From assembly GCA_004173355.1 (NCBI GenBank), contig SEAD01000042.1, positions 1-35,171 on the forward strand: DNA of 35,171 nucleotides, written 5' to 3'. This DNA comes from Chitinophagaceae bacterium. Lineage in GTDB: Bacteria > Bacteroidota > Bacteroidia > Chitinophagales > Chitinophagaceae. Every line of letters begins with the position of its first letter. Positions within the stretch are counted from its first letter, which is position 1. A model generated the notes under the pieces. It made no database searches, was not told the origin of the DNA, and was given only the letters and a program-made list of their open reading frames with translations. Position numbers and translations under genes: made by a program. Below, one piece after another: positions 1 to 7,902 of this stretch.

Positions 1-946
1 CACGCACAAGGTTCGGGTTTTCCTCCCGACAAGGTGTGCACCAGCTTGCCCAGAAATCAACCAGCACAAATTTCCCACGGTAGGAACTCAGCGAAACGGG
101 TTTTCCGTTTACATCCGGCAGGGTGAAATCGGGGGCTGCTTTGCCGATCAGGCTCGCTGCAGCGGGCATTTCAGTCTGCTGTTCCTGGGCAACCTGTTGT
201 GCCAGTTGTTTGTTGACCGCCTGCAAGCCTTCATGTGTCGGATTAGCCCTGGCAGTTTTGTCTACAATTGCCAGCACGGTATCGAGTGACAGTCCCTCCA
301 ATCCAAATCCCCGGGAGTTGGCCATTGCCTGGTAAAACCCGAGCTCAAAAAGAGTCAGCGCCGGGTCCTTTGCTTCATTAATCGACTTAAGTGCGAAACC
401 CCTGATCTTTTTTGCCAGCTCCTGCTGTTTGTTATCCAGTTCAGTGATCAGGCTGTCGCTGGCGCCCCTCATCTGCAGGGTATCCCGCTCTTTGGAGATC
501 ACAAAGATCTTCTGCAGGTCGGTGTTGGTAGACAACATGAAGTTGCGCAGGGTGATGCTCGCCGGTGAGCCGGTTACCTCATATTTATCAACGATCGGTT
601 CTGCAGCCGGGGCCATCTGTATGGCCAGTTTAATCAGGGCCTGGTCGTTTACAATACTTGCAGCCGGCGCCCGCATCTGGTCCAGGCGGATATTGTATAT
701 CACTGACTCCCCGGTCCTGCCCGTCAGGGTAAAACTCCCGTCCTTGGCGATCTCGGCGGAATCCTCGATGATTGGTTCAATAGTGACGGGTACTTTTTCC
801 AGGTAGGCCCACTTTGCCGTGTTATTGGTAATTGTACCCTTCACCTGCATCCTGTTTGCATCCTGTTTACTGATGCAGGCACCCAACGACACCAGCGAGG
901 AAACCAGCAGGAATGCCGGGACAAAACGCGACTTCATTTCACGCAT
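1..946 (-). CDS. TlpA-family thiol-disulfide oxidoreductase lipoprotein (3' end beyond window)
   Basis: The protein runs off the left edge, so about 315 residues are visible and the C-terminal part of the thioredoxin fold is missing. The N-terminus is hydrophobic and ends in a lipobox-like LGAC, which suggests a lipoprotein facing the periplasm. The region after it resembles the DUF4369 domain usual in Bacteroidota TlpA proteins (a short beta-rich segment with a DGSFTLTG-type motif). A thioredoxin domain follows, with [16 protein letters not shown]; the CxxC active site WCTPC lies at bases 29-43. Members of this family reduce or exchange disulfides in the cell envelope, for example in cytochrome c maturation or repair of oxidised proteins; the substrate here is unknown. 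Two in-frame ATG codons exist (946 and 937) and either could be the start. The gene begins 14 nt after gatB, so co-transcription with gatB is likely. Confidence 0.88.
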   Translation of the reverse strand, partial: MREMKSRFVPAFLLVSSLVSLGACISKQDANRMQVKGTITNNTAKWAYLEKVPVTIEPIIEDSAEIAKDGSFTLTGRTGESVIYNIRLDQMRAPAASIVNDQALIKLAIQMAPAAEPIVDKYEVTGSPASITLRNFMLSTNTDLQKIFVISKERDTLQMRGASDSLITELDNKQQELAKKIRGFALKSINEAKDPALTLFELGFYQAMANSRGFGLEGLSLDTVLAIVDKTARANPTHEGLQAVNKQLAQQVAQEQQTEMPAAASLIGKAAPDFTLPDVNGKPVSLSSYRGKFVLVDFWASWCTPCREENPNLVR

Positions 947-960
947 AACTAATAATTGAA

Positions 961-2409
961 TTAAGATTTTAATTTTTCAAGCAGCAGCTGGTTGGTCACT
1001 TTCGGATCCGCCTTTCCTTTGGATCGTTTCATCACCTCACCCACAAATAGCGCGAGTAGTCCTTTTTTCCCTTTTTTGTATTCGGCAACTTTTGCATCAA
1101 ACTGCTGCAGCACCTGGTCTACCAGCGGTCCCAGTTCATCCGCACTGGATTCCTGGATCAATCCCAGCTGGCTTGCAGCATCTAAGGGATCATCACCTGG
1201 GTTAACCAGCAGGTGGGCAAACAATTTTGAAGTGGCAGCCGAGCTGCTGATTTTATTACCGTCAACCAGTGCGATCAGGGCCGCAATGGCAGCGGGTTTC
1301 AGAGGGAGCCCGGAAAGTCCCGTGCCCTGCTCATTCAACCATGATTTAATACTTCCCAGCATCCAGTTGGCGGCCGCTTTCTGGTTTCCTGTGTGCCGGC
1401 AGACTGCTTCAAAGTAATCTGCCATTTCAATATCCTCGGTAATTACCCGGGCATCATATTCCGGCAGGTTCCAATCCCTCATGTACCGCGTGATGCGGTC
1501 GCGCTGGAGTTCCGGGATGGTGATCCGCACCGATTCAATAAAATCATCGGTAAGGTTAAAGGGGGGAAGATCAGGATCCGCGAAATAACGGTAATCGTCG
1601 GCATCTTCCTTATCGCGGATGGCAAAGGTTTTACCCGTGACCACATCCAGTGTTCTTGTCTGTTGTTTTACTTCCTCACCTTTCTCGATCATCCCGGTCA
1701 GGCGCTCCGTTTCGTATTCCACGGCCTTGCGTGCATTCCGGATGGAGTTGAGGTTTTTGATTTCCACCTTTGTCCCGAGTTGTGCATCCCCGCGGAGACG
1801 GACTGAAATATTTACATCGCAACGGAAGCTACCTTCCTCCATATTGCCATCACAAACCCCGAGGTACCGGACGAGCTTGCGAAGTTCAGTGAGGTAGGCG
1901 GCGGTTTCATCAGCACTTTGCAGGTCGGGTTCAGTTACAATTTCAATCAACGGAGTACCCGCGCGGTTATAATCCACGCCTGTATTGTAAGGATCGGCAT
2001 CATGCACACTCTTTCCTGCATCTTCTTCCATATGGATGCGGTTGAGCCTGATATCGCGGTTACCTTCTGCCGTGCTGATGGGCACATGGCCTCCCTTGCA
2101 TATCGGCGTGGTATGCTGTGATACCTGGTAGCCCTTCGGGAGGTCAGGGTAGAAGTAATTCTTGCGTGCGAAATAGTTATTCTTTTCAATAGTGCAGTTA
2201 CATGCGAGTCCCATTTTGATTGCATGACTGATCGCCTGCCGGTTCATTTTCGGGAGTGTACCGGGGTGGGCGAGGGTGATCGGACTCACCTGTGTATTCG
2301 GTTCTGCACCGAATGTAATTGAATCGCCACAAAAGAGTTTGCTGTTGGTGAGGAGCTGGGCATGTACCTCAAGGCCGATCACCGTTTCGTATTTTGATAA
2401 TTCCTGCAT
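961..2409 (-). CDS. gatB: Aspartyl/glutamyl-tRNA(Asn/Gln) amidotransferase subunit B
   Basis: GatB is the kinase/transamidase-partner subunit of GatCAB. The complex converts misacylated Glu-tRNA(Gln) or Asp-tRNA(Asn) to the correct amidated tRNA in the cytoplasm, using ammonia released by GatA. The 482-aa protein has the family's usual length. It starts with [15 protein letters not shown] and carries the signature [18 protein letters not shown] in the cradle domain. A YqeY-like tail closes the protein, including the [11 protein letters not shown]-type motif. gatA and gatC are not beside it, as is common in Bacteroidota. A TATTTTTG promoter box lies 10 nt upstream of the ATG, so the leader should be very short. 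The TlpA-like gene follows closely. Confidence 0.97.
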   Translation of the reverse strand: MQELSKYETVIGLEVHAQLLTNSKLFCGDSITFGAEPNTQVSPITLAHPGTLPKMNRQAISHAIKMGLACNCTIEKNNYFARKNYFYPDLPKGYQVSQHTTPICKGGHVPISTAEGNRDIRLNRIHMEEDAGKSVHDADPYNTGVDYNRAGTPLIEIVTEPDLQSADETAAYLTELRKLVRYLGVCDGNMEEGSFRCDVNISVRLRGDAQLGTKVEIKNLNSIRNARKAVEYETERLTGMIEKGEEVKQQTRTLDVVTGKTFAIRDKEDADDYRYFADPDLPPFNLTDDFIESVRITIPELQRDRITRYMRDWNLPEYDARVITEDIEMADYFEAVCRHTGNQKAAANWMLGSIKSWLNEQGTGLSGLPLKPAAIAALIALVDGNKISSSAATSKLFAHLLVNPGDDPLDAASQLGLIQESSADELGPLVDQVLQQFDAKVAEYKKGKKGLLALFVGEVMKRSKGKADPKVTNQLLLEKLKS

Positions 2410-2419
2410 ATGGGATTTG

Positions 2420-2427
2420 CAAAAATA
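2420..2427 (-). promoter_or_regulatory. Putative sigma-A -7 box of gatB (TATTTTTG)
   Basis: On the minus strand TATTTTTG matches the Bacteroidota consensus TAnnTTTG, 10 nt before the gatB ATG. No clear TTG is seen at the -33 position, so this is a one-element match. If used, transcription would start only a few nucleotides before the start codon. Confidence 0.45.
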
Positions 2428-2470
2428 ACCGTTTTTCGGCCTACCGGGGGCAGGGAATTATGCCGGGGTA

Positions 2471-2500
2471 AAAAAGAACCCCCGCTGGACAACGGGGGTT
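2471..2500 (-). terminator. Rho-independent terminator after the PDZ gene
   Basis: On the minus strand AACCCCCG (2493-2500) pairs with CGGGGGTT (2477-2484) around an 8-nt loop. A C and then a run of T follows. It lies just after the PDZ-protein stop and separates that gene from gatB. Confidence 0.85.
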
Positions 2501-2531
2501 TCACTACACTCGGAGAAAATTGAAATATTTA

Positions 2532-3533
2532 TCAGAGATTGGCAGTCTTCAGCTTCCTCGGAATCCTTACCTCGGTACTGTTTGACTTGCCATCCCTCAG
2601 GTACTTGAACTTGACGGATGTTTTGTCTTTATTGTCTCTCATGATCTTTGCGATCTCATCGGCGCTGTTGATCGCCTTGCCATCCACTTCGGTGATAACA
2701 TCCTCTTCCTCGATACCCGCCTTTGCTGCATTGCTCTCATCACTTACACTCAGCACTTTTACTCCTTTGCCATCGTCGGTATCCTGCACGGTGAGACCAA
2801 GCTTTGGGGCACCGCCAAATGAAAATCCCTGACCATATGTGCGGGGTACACTTTCAATCTGCAGGTCCTTGAAAGAACGTGCAAAATCATCGCTGTTTAA
2901 ATTCAACTGCCCGCCCAGTGTACCAAGATCGGCCACACCCGAAATCGTCAGCTGGTCCAGTTTACCCAGTTCGGCTGTCAGGTTGCCTGCCTTGCCTGCA
3001 CGCAGGTAAGCCACTTCCACCTTATCGCCGGGCTTGTGGGCGCGGATTTTTTTGTGCAGTGCATCCGGACTGGTCACCTCTTCGCCATCAATTTTTGTAA
3101 TGATATCTTCTTTTTTGAGACCCGCTTTTTCCGCGCCACTTCCCTTGCTGACAGACTGGATCTTCAATCCCTTATCAGCGTTGGCGGTTGTGACACCAAG
3201 CACCGCAGAGTTGGACATGTTTTCGCCATTGAATGTATAAGTGGTAGCAGGCCCGTATGAAAATGCGCTCAGGTCGCGGATCTTGTGGCGGTTTACCGAA
3301 ATGCTCTTGTCATTCTCATCAACTGGTTTCCCGTTCACGGTGATATTGTCACCATCCACAACGATTACCATTTTACCCGCGCTGTCTGATTTCTGTGTGA
3401 TAATGATCTGTTCGCCGCCATTCCTGACCCTTGTTTGCCTGGTTTCAATTTCTCCTCCCTGTGCTTTCACGGAGTGGGAAAAACCGGTGGCCAGCAGTGC
3501 CAGGGCAGCAAGTTTTGATAATCCTGTTTTCAT
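2532..3533 (-). CDS. Secreted protein with two PDZ domains
   Basis: This 333-aa protein has a clear Sec signal peptide (hydrophobic residues about 7-17, likely cleavage after VKA at 24). Residues 25-105 are a beta-rich N-terminal segment of unknown fold. A first PDZ domain covers about 110-190, with VSKGSGAEKAGLKKEDIITKI typical of the carboxylate-binding and helix region. A second covers about 243-327, with SNAAKAGIEEEDVITEVDG. No serine-protease, S41 or M50 catalytic domain is present, so it is not a complete DegP, Ctp or RseP protein. PDZ domains of this type bind C-termini or unfolded segments, so an adaptor or chaperone-like role in the periplasm is possible but unproven. The gene is monocistronic: its own promoter box at 3574-3581 and a terminator at 2471-2500. 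Confidence 0.88.
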   Translation of the reverse strand: MKTGLSKLAALALLATGFSHSVKAQGGEIETRQTRVRNGGEQIIITQKSDSAGKMVIVVDGDNITVNGKPVDENDKSISVNRHKIRDLSAFSYGPATTYTFNGENMSNSAVLGVTTANADKGLKIQSVSKGSGAEKAGLKKEDIITKIDGEEVTSPDALHKKIRAHKPGDKVEVAYLRAGKAGNLTAELGKLDQLTISGVADLGTLGGQLNLNSDDFARSFKDLQIESVPRTYGQGFSFGGAPKLGLTVQDTDDGKGVKVLSVSDESNAAKAGIEEEDVITEVDGKAINSADEIAKIMRDNKDKTSVKFKYLRDGKSNSTEVRIPRKLKTANL

Positions 3534-3551
3534 GCTTTTTATTTTTTGAAT

Positions 3552-3573
3552 ATCTACGTTGTCTTTCGTAGAT
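3552..3573 (-). promoter_or_regulatory. Perfect inverted repeat at the start of the PDZ-gene transcript
   Basis: ATCTACG (3552-3558) and CGTAGAT (3567-3573) form a perfect 7-bp inverted repeat with an 8-nt spacer. It directly abuts the -7 box on the downstream side, so it covers the expected transcription start. It could be an operator for a dimeric regulator or a 5' hairpin that stabilises the mRNA. Confidence 0.55.
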
Positions 3574-3581
3574 CAAATATA
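3574..3581 (-). promoter_or_regulatory. Sigma-A -7 box of the PDZ gene (TATATTTG)
   Basis: TATATTTG on the minus strand is an exact match to TAnnTTTG, 40 nt before the PDZ-gene ATG. The -33 element is not obvious. The leader would contain the inverted repeat at 3552-3573 and an A-rich stretch before the ATG. Confidence 0.6.
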
Positions 3582-3632
3582 GGGGAATAAATGAAATACG
3601 AAACATTTCGGAATTGTTAAAATATCCAGACC

Positions 3633-3741
3633 GGCGTTGAAGTCGGCCGGAAGGGGGTTGGAAAGGCAGCAGAATGGCGTTGGAAAGGGACCGCAATGGC
3701 GCTGGAAATGAAACGGTAAGGCGTTGGAATGCACCGGTGAG
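3633..3741. repeat. Imperfect 22-bp tandem repeat, five units
   Basis: Five consecutive units share the core GGCGTTGGAA followed by about 12 variable bases: 3633-3653 (21 bp, degenerate), 3654-3675, 3676-3697, 3698-3719 and 3720-3741. The core is nearly constant while the second half changes from unit to unit. The period is not a multiple of three and no gene covers the region, so it is not a protein repeat. It lies upstream of the PDZ gene and behind the small membrane-peptide gene. Confidence 0.75.
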
Positions 3742-3784
3742 GGATGGTTACGCCCGGGAAATCACCACTTTATACTCACGGACG

Positions 3785-3823
3785 TACAATCTACTAGTGT
3801 GAATATCAATTTATTGTAGTAGA
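3785..3823. repeat. Two overlapping, mutually exclusive inverted repeats
   Basis: TCTACTA (3790-3796) pairs with TAGTAGA (3817-3823) around 20 nt. TACAAT (3785-3790) pairs with ATTGTA (3813-3818). The two stems share bases, so only one can form at a time. The stretch is AT-rich and lies in non-coding DNA about 60-90 bases upstream of the promoter proposed for the 36-aa gene. Function unknown. Confidence 0.45.
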
Positions 3824-3854
3824 AATACGCGGGTTTTTCCATGCCTGGAATCTC

Positions 3855-3883
3855 TTGTAAGCCAGAAAAAATTTACATATTTG
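3855..3883 (+). promoter_or_regulatory. Possible promoter of the small membrane-peptide gene
   Basis: TTG (3855-3857), an 18-nt spacer and CATATTTG (3876-3883) match the Bacteroidota -33/-7 pattern with one mismatch in the -7 box. The ATG at 3915 lies 31 nt downstream. Confidence 0.4.
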
Positions 3884-3914
3884 ATATCGGTTAATTTATT
3901 AAGCGATAACCCTT

Positions 3915-4025
3915 ATGAAAATTCTGTCTGTTTCCTGTATTGTGCTTTGCCTTGCCACCATTACCTATATGGTATACATCTATTGGGAGAACCGGTCGTA
4001 TCGTTTCAATGAAGAAGAGGAATGA
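3915..4025 (+). CDS. Small 36-aa single-span membrane peptide, unknown function
   Basis: An open frame of 36 codons starts at an ATG 31 nt after a near-consensus promoter and stops with TGA. The peptide begins MKILSVSCIVLCLATITYM, giving a hydrophobic helix over about residues 4-23. It ends in a short polar tail with WENRSYRFNEEEE, i.e. an acidic C-terminus. This architecture (short basic start, one helix, charged tail) is that of small membrane peptides or a signal-anchor peptide. No family is recognised. The gene stands alone on the plus strand and converges on alaS, whose terminator begins 14 bases past its stop. The coding case rests on promoter, composition and isolated position, so a chance frame cannot be excluded. 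Confidence 0.5.
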   Translation: MKILSVSCIVLCLATITYMVYIYWENRSYRFNEEEE

Positions 4026-4039
4026 CCCATTGCCCCAAA

Positions 4040-4076
4040 TAAAAACAGGCAGGTGTTGGTTACAACCCCCGCCTGT
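4040..4076 (-). terminator. Terminator of alaS
   Basis: On the minus strand ACAGGC (4071-4076) pairs with GCCTGT (4045-4050). The stem continues inward with two mismatches over GGGGGTTG/CAACACCT, and TTTTTATTTG follows. It starts about 20 nt after the alaS stop. Confidence 0.75.
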
Positions 4077-4097
4077 AAGATGAGTTACCACTAATGA

Positions 4098-6722
4098 TCA
4101 GATGGCCAGCACCAGTTGCCTCACGGTTTCGATGACCTCGGGAAGTTTTGAACCATCCTGTCCGCCGGCGGTAGCAAGGCTTTTTTGTCCCCCGCCACCC
4201 CCACCTATCAGCGGGGCTACTTTGTCTTTAATGATTTTTCCGGCATCCAGTTTACCGCTGCTGCTCAGTGAATCGCTGATCCCTACTGCCACAAAAGCCT
4301 TACCCCCGATACTCGCGCAAATCACCGCTGCATAATCGGTCAGTGATTGTTTGAGATCGGTGACGATTTTGCGCAGGCCATCAGCAGAGCTGATTTCAAC
4401 CACTGCACCTACAAACGCAATCCCGTTTATTTTTTCCGCTTTTGCCGCCAGTTCGTTACCCAGCGCAGCGAGTTGCCTGGCATCAGCGCTCTCCAGCTTC
4501 TTCTCGAGAGACTGTTTATCCTCCATCAGTTTCTCCACTGATTTAAGCGGGTTTTTTGATTTCAGCAATTCCGTGAGTTTTTTTGAAAGGCTGTTGACTT
4601 CCTGGTAATGTGTCATCGCGGCTTCGCCGGTGAGGGCTTCGATCCGGCGCACACCTGCCGCCACTGCAGCTTCACTGCTGATAACAAACAGACCGATCAT
4701 ACCCGTACTGCCCACATGGGTACCCCCGCAAAGTTCCACAGAGTAGTCGGGGTCAATGGTCACCACACGCACCGTGTCTCCATATTTTTCCCCGAAGAGT
4801 GCAGTGGCACCGGATTTCAGGGCTTCCTCCTTTGGCATTTCGCGGATCACCACAGGGATATTTGCACGCACCTTTTCATTCACCAGTTCTTCCACCTGCC
4901 TGGTTTCCTCATCCGTCATTTTTGCAAAATGGGCAAAGTCAAAACGCAGCAGTGCAGGCGATACGAGTGAACCTTTCTGTGCCACATGTTTACCCAGGAC
5001 CTGCCGCAATGCAGCATGCAGGAGGTGGGTGGCAGTGTGGTTCCGTGTGATCGCGCTACGTTTGGCATTGTCAACTTTTGCAGTCAGCTGACCGGCAAGA
5101 TCAGCCGGCAGTTCATCGGTGAAATGGATAATCAGGTCGTTTTCTTTTTTTGTGTCGTTGACCCTGATACTCTGTGCACCCGATACCAGTTCGCCGGTAT
5201 CGCCAACCTGTCCTCCGCTTTCTGCATAAAATGGTGTGCTGTCAAGTACCAGCTGGAATTGTTCTTTCCCTTTTGCGCGTACGCGACGGTAACGGGCTAT
5301 CCGTGTGTCGGCTTCAAGGTCGCGGTACCCGGTGAAAATCGTGCGGGAATTTTCCCCCTGCAGTTCCACCCAGTCATCGGTATCAATAGCCGTCGCTGCG
5401 CGGGAACGGTCTTTCTGTTGTTTGAGTGCCGTTTCAAAACCTGCCTCATCGATCTTCAGGTTCTTCTCCGAAGCAATCAGCCGGGTCAGGTCAATCGGGA
5501 AGCCATATGTATCATACAATTCAAAGGTCTCGGTACCACCAAGGGTATCACCTTGTACATTGCTGACAAGGTCATCGATCCGGCGTAGTCCCTTCTCGAG
5601 TGTGCGGAGGAATGACTCTTCTTCCTCCCGTACCACTTTGGCCACAAATTCGGCCTGGTCGTACAGCTCGGTAAACACATATTTAAACTGCAGCGCAAGC
5701 ACGGGTACCAGCTGGTGCAGCAATGGTTGTTTGAAATCGAGATAGGTGTAGTAGTAACGAACAGCCCTCCGCAGGATACGGCGTATTACATAACCCGCAC
5801 CGGTATTGGAGGGTAGTTGCCCGTCGGCAATGGTGAAACTGATTGCGCGGATATGGTCGGCCAGGACTCGGAAGGCAACAGCTTCGCGGGTATCGCTGCC
5901 ATCATATTTTTTGCCGCTGATTTTTTCAACTTCAGCAATGGTGCCGGTGAAAACATCCGTGTCATAGTTGGATGTTTTTCCCTGCAACACACGGACAAGT
6001 CGCTCGAAACCCATACCAGTATCGACATGTTTATCTGGCAATGGTTCGAGGCTGCCGTTTTTAAGGCGGTTGAACTGGATAAATACATTGTTCCAGATCT
6101 CAATTACCTGCGGGTGGTCATTGTTTACCAGTGTTTTTCCATCAACAGTGCTGCGTTCCTCCGGGGTGCGGCAATCAACATGGATTTCCGTACAGGGTCC
6201 ACAGGGCCCGGTCTCACCCATTTCCCAGAAATTATCTTTTTTATTTCCAAGCAGGATCCGCTCTTCGGGAATCCATTTTTTCCATTCATTGAATGCTTCA
6301 TCATCACGCGGCAACCCTTCTTTCGCATCCCCTTCAAAGATGGTCACATACAATTTATCCTTGTCCAGTTTGTAAACACCGGTCAGTAATTCCCAGCTGA
6401 ATGCGATTGCCTCTTTTTTGAAATAATCACCAAAGCTCCAGTTGCCCAGCATCTCGAACATGGTATGGTGGTAGGTGTCCACACCTACTTCCTCCAGGTC
6501 ATTGTGTTTGCCACTTACCCGCAGGCATTTCTGGGTATCGGCTACGCGCGGGTTGGGCGATTTCCGGTTGCCGAGGAAAAAATCCTTGAACTGGTTCATA
6601 CCCGCGTTGGTGAACATCAGCGTTGGATCATTCTTTACCACAATTGGTGAGGATGGTACGATCGTGTGCGATTTGGATTTGAAGAAATCCAGGAACTCTT
6701 TACGTATTTCGTTTGAAGTCAT
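4098..6722 (-). CDS. alaS: Alanyl-tRNA synthetase
   Basis: This 874-aa class II synthetase charges tRNA(Ala) with alanine in the cytoplasm and edits mischarged Ser or Gly. The N-terminal catalytic core begins TSNEIRKEFLDFFKSKSH and includes SSPIVVKNDPTLMFTNAGMN and the GVDTYHHTMFEMLGNWSFGD region. The editing domain has the zinc-site motif HTATHLLHAAL and the paired CGGTH. A coiled stretch around 705-745 leads to the C-Ala domain with a glycine-rich GGGGGGQ near 850. Length and domain order are normal for the family and nothing appears degraded. The gene is transcribed alone, away from the M23 gene, and ends in its own terminator. The usual promoter box is not obvious upstream. Confidence 0.98.
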   Translation of the reverse strand: MTSNEIRKEFLDFFKSKSHTIVPSSPIVVKNDPTLMFTNAGMNQFKDFFLGNRKSPNPRVADTQKCLRVSGKHNDLEEVGVDTYHHTMFEMLGNWSFGDYFKKEAIAFSWELLTGVYKLDKDKLYVTIFEGDAKEGLPRDDEAFNEWKKWIPEERILLGNKKDNFWEMGETGPCGPCTEIHVDCRTPEERSTVDGKTLVNNDHPQVIEIWNNVFIQFNRLKNGSLEPLPDKHVDTGMGFERLVRVLQGKTSNYDTDVFTGTIAEVEKISGKKYDGSDTREAVAFRVLADHIRAISFTIADGQLPSNTGAGYVIRRILRRAVRYYYTYLDFKQPLLHQLVPVLALQFKYVFTELYDQAEFVAKVVREEEESFLRTLEKGLRRIDDLVSNVQGDTLGGTETFELYDTYGFPIDLTRLIASEKNLKIDEAGFETALKQQKDRSRAATAIDTDDWVELQGENSRTIFTGYRDLEADTRIARYRRVRAKGKEQFQLVLDSTPFYAESGGQVGDTGELVSGAQSIRVNDTKKENDLIIHFTDELPADLAGQLTAKVDNAKRSAITRNHTATHLLHAALRQVLGKHVAQKGSLVSPALLRFDFAHFAKMTDEETRQVEELVNEKVRANIPVVIREMPKEEALKSGATALFGEKYGDTVRVVTIDPDYSVELCGGTHVGSTGMIGLFVISSEAAVAAGVRRIEALTGEAAMTHYQEVNSLSKKLTELLKSKNPLKSVEKLMEDKQSLEKKLESADARQLAALGNELAAKAEKINGIAFVGAVVEISSADGLRKIVTDLKQSLTDYAAVICASIGGKAFVAVGISDSLSSSGKLDAGKIIKDKVAPLIGGGGGGQKSLATAGGQDGSKLPEVIETVRQLVLAI

Positions 6723-6789
6723 TGCTTGGGTATTTTACCAGCCCACTCTTGCATTTATACCTGTCCGGCCTGTTAACCAGAGATTTGGG

Positions 6790-6820
6790 TTGATTTTTGC
6801 GGGAATGCGGGCTATATTTG
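6790..6820 (+). promoter_or_regulatory. Promoter of the M23 peptidase gene
   Basis: TTG (6790-6792), a 20-nt spacer and TATATTTG (6813-6820) match the Bacteroidota sigma-A pattern. The ATG at 6896 lies 75 nt downstream, leaving a leader of about 68 nt. Confidence 0.6.
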
Positions 6821-6895
6821 TTCACCCCCATGGGTGGTCGCAAAGTTAAATCAAAAGCCATTTGAAGCCTGCAAAGAGGCTAAGAAAGCTTTGGT

Positions 6896-7867
6896 ATGAA
6901 AAAAATCAAGTACTACTATAATACCAATACCCTCCGCTATGAGAAGCTGGAAGTGCCGCTGCGCGTGAAGTTGCTGCGGATCTTCGGTTTTGTGGCGGCT
7001 GCGGTTGTGACTGCCGGACTGATCTCTTTTTTTGCATTCCGCTTTGTTGGTTCACCCCGGGAGAAGATCCTTGCCCTCCAGAAGGAGCAGCTGGAAGACC
7101 AGTATGCAGCAATGGAAGAGAAGGTCAGCGAGATGGATATCCAGATGAAAGAGCTGGAGAAACGCGACAACAATGTATACCGATCCATTTTTGAAGCCAA
7201 TCCCATTCCTGACAGTGCCCGCCAGCGGGAGATCGAGAACCGGCAGGAAGTAGTGAAAGTGGAGGGTATGGCCAACAGTGAACTCGTATTTTCCATCAAT
7301 TCCATACTCACCAATCTCGGCAGCCGGATCAAGGTCCAGCTGGCATCGTATAATGAGATTGACGGCCTGATTAAAAATAAGGAAGCTTTGCTTTCCCATA
7401 CCCCGGCCATCCAGCCAGTCAGTAATAAGGAACTTTCGCGTATCGCATCCGGTTTCGGGCAGCGGGTAGACCCGGTGTACAAGACTGTCAAGATGCACGC
7501 AGGTCTTGACTTTGCCGCTCCCCAGGGTACGCCCGTTTATGCTACCGCCGATGGCTCAATCGCCATAGCCGGTAATATGGGTAACGGGTATGGCAATTAT
7601 GTAGTGATCCGCCACGGCTATGGCTATGAAACCCTTTACGGACACATGGTCCGGGTGAAAGCCCGCGTTGGGGCACCGGTCAAACGTGGCGAGGTAATCG
7701 GCTGGGTTGGGAGTACCGGTAAATCAACCGGTCCGCATTGCCACTACGAAGTGCATAAAAACGGCAACAAGATCGACCCCGTTTACTTCTTTTACAACGA
7801 CCTTTCACCCGAGCAGTTTGACCGCCTCCTGAAACAGGCCGCTGCATCCAACCAGAGCTTTGATTAA
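6896..7867 (+). CDS. Membrane-anchored M23 (LytM) family peptidoglycan endopeptidase
   Basis: The 323-aa protein starts with a short basic cytoplasmic stretch. One membrane helix (about residues 30-52) follows, then a coiled coil (about 55-92), a linker, and an M23 domain over about 195-295. The metalloprotease residues are intact: H201 and D205 in HAGLDF, H250 in LYGHM, and H281/H283 in GPHCHYE. Such enzymes cut peptide cross-links in peptidoglycan, or act as activators when degenerate. The complete ligand set argues for an active enzyme working in the periplasm, tethered to the inner membrane. The MerR-type gene follows after 35 nt but has its own promoter; I recall this gene order as common in Bacteroidota. 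The start is the first ATG in frame and is preceded by an A/G-rich stretch. Confidence 0.93.
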   Translation: MKKIKYYYNTNTLRYEKLEVPLRVKLLRIFGFVAAAVVTAGLISFFAFRFVGSPREKILALQKEQLEDQYAAMEEKVSEMDIQMKELEKRDNNVYRSIFEANPIPDSARQREIENRQEVVKVEGMANSELVFSINSILTNLGSRIKVQLASYNEIDGLIKNKEALLSHTPAIQPVSNKELSRIASGFGQRVDPVYKTVKMHAGLDFAAPQGTPVYATADGSIAIAGNMGNGYGNYVVIRHGYGYETLYGHMVRVKARVGAPVKRGEVIGWVGSTGKSTGPHCHYEVHKNGNKIDPVYFFYNDLSPEQFDRLLKQAAASNQSFD

Positions 7868-7895
7868 TTGCTGTTGGGGATGACCCCTATCTTTG
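7868..7895 (+). promoter_or_regulatory. Promoter of the MerR-type gene, predicted leaderless
   Basis: TTG (7868-7870), a 17-nt spacer and TATCTTTG (7888-7895) fit the -33/-7 pattern. Only 7 nt separate the box from the ATG at 7903, so the mRNA should start at or within a few bases of the start codon. The -33 element lies at the end of the M23 gene. Confidence 0.6.
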
Positions 7896-7902
7896 TACAG
7901 TC

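Noticed and set aside
3445-3696. 83-codon minus-strand frame running through the 22-bp repeats and the PDZ promoter
   Set aside because: It spans a promoter and a repeat whose period is not a multiple of three. No protein-like pattern is seen.
3633-3741. CRISPR array
   Set aside because: Units are directly adjacent with a 10-bp core and 12-bp variable part. There are no 25-35-bp repeats with spacers and no cas genes.
4986-6389. Long plus-strand frames (200 and 190 codons) within alaS
   Set aside because: They lie opposite conserved alaS motifs and show no domain.
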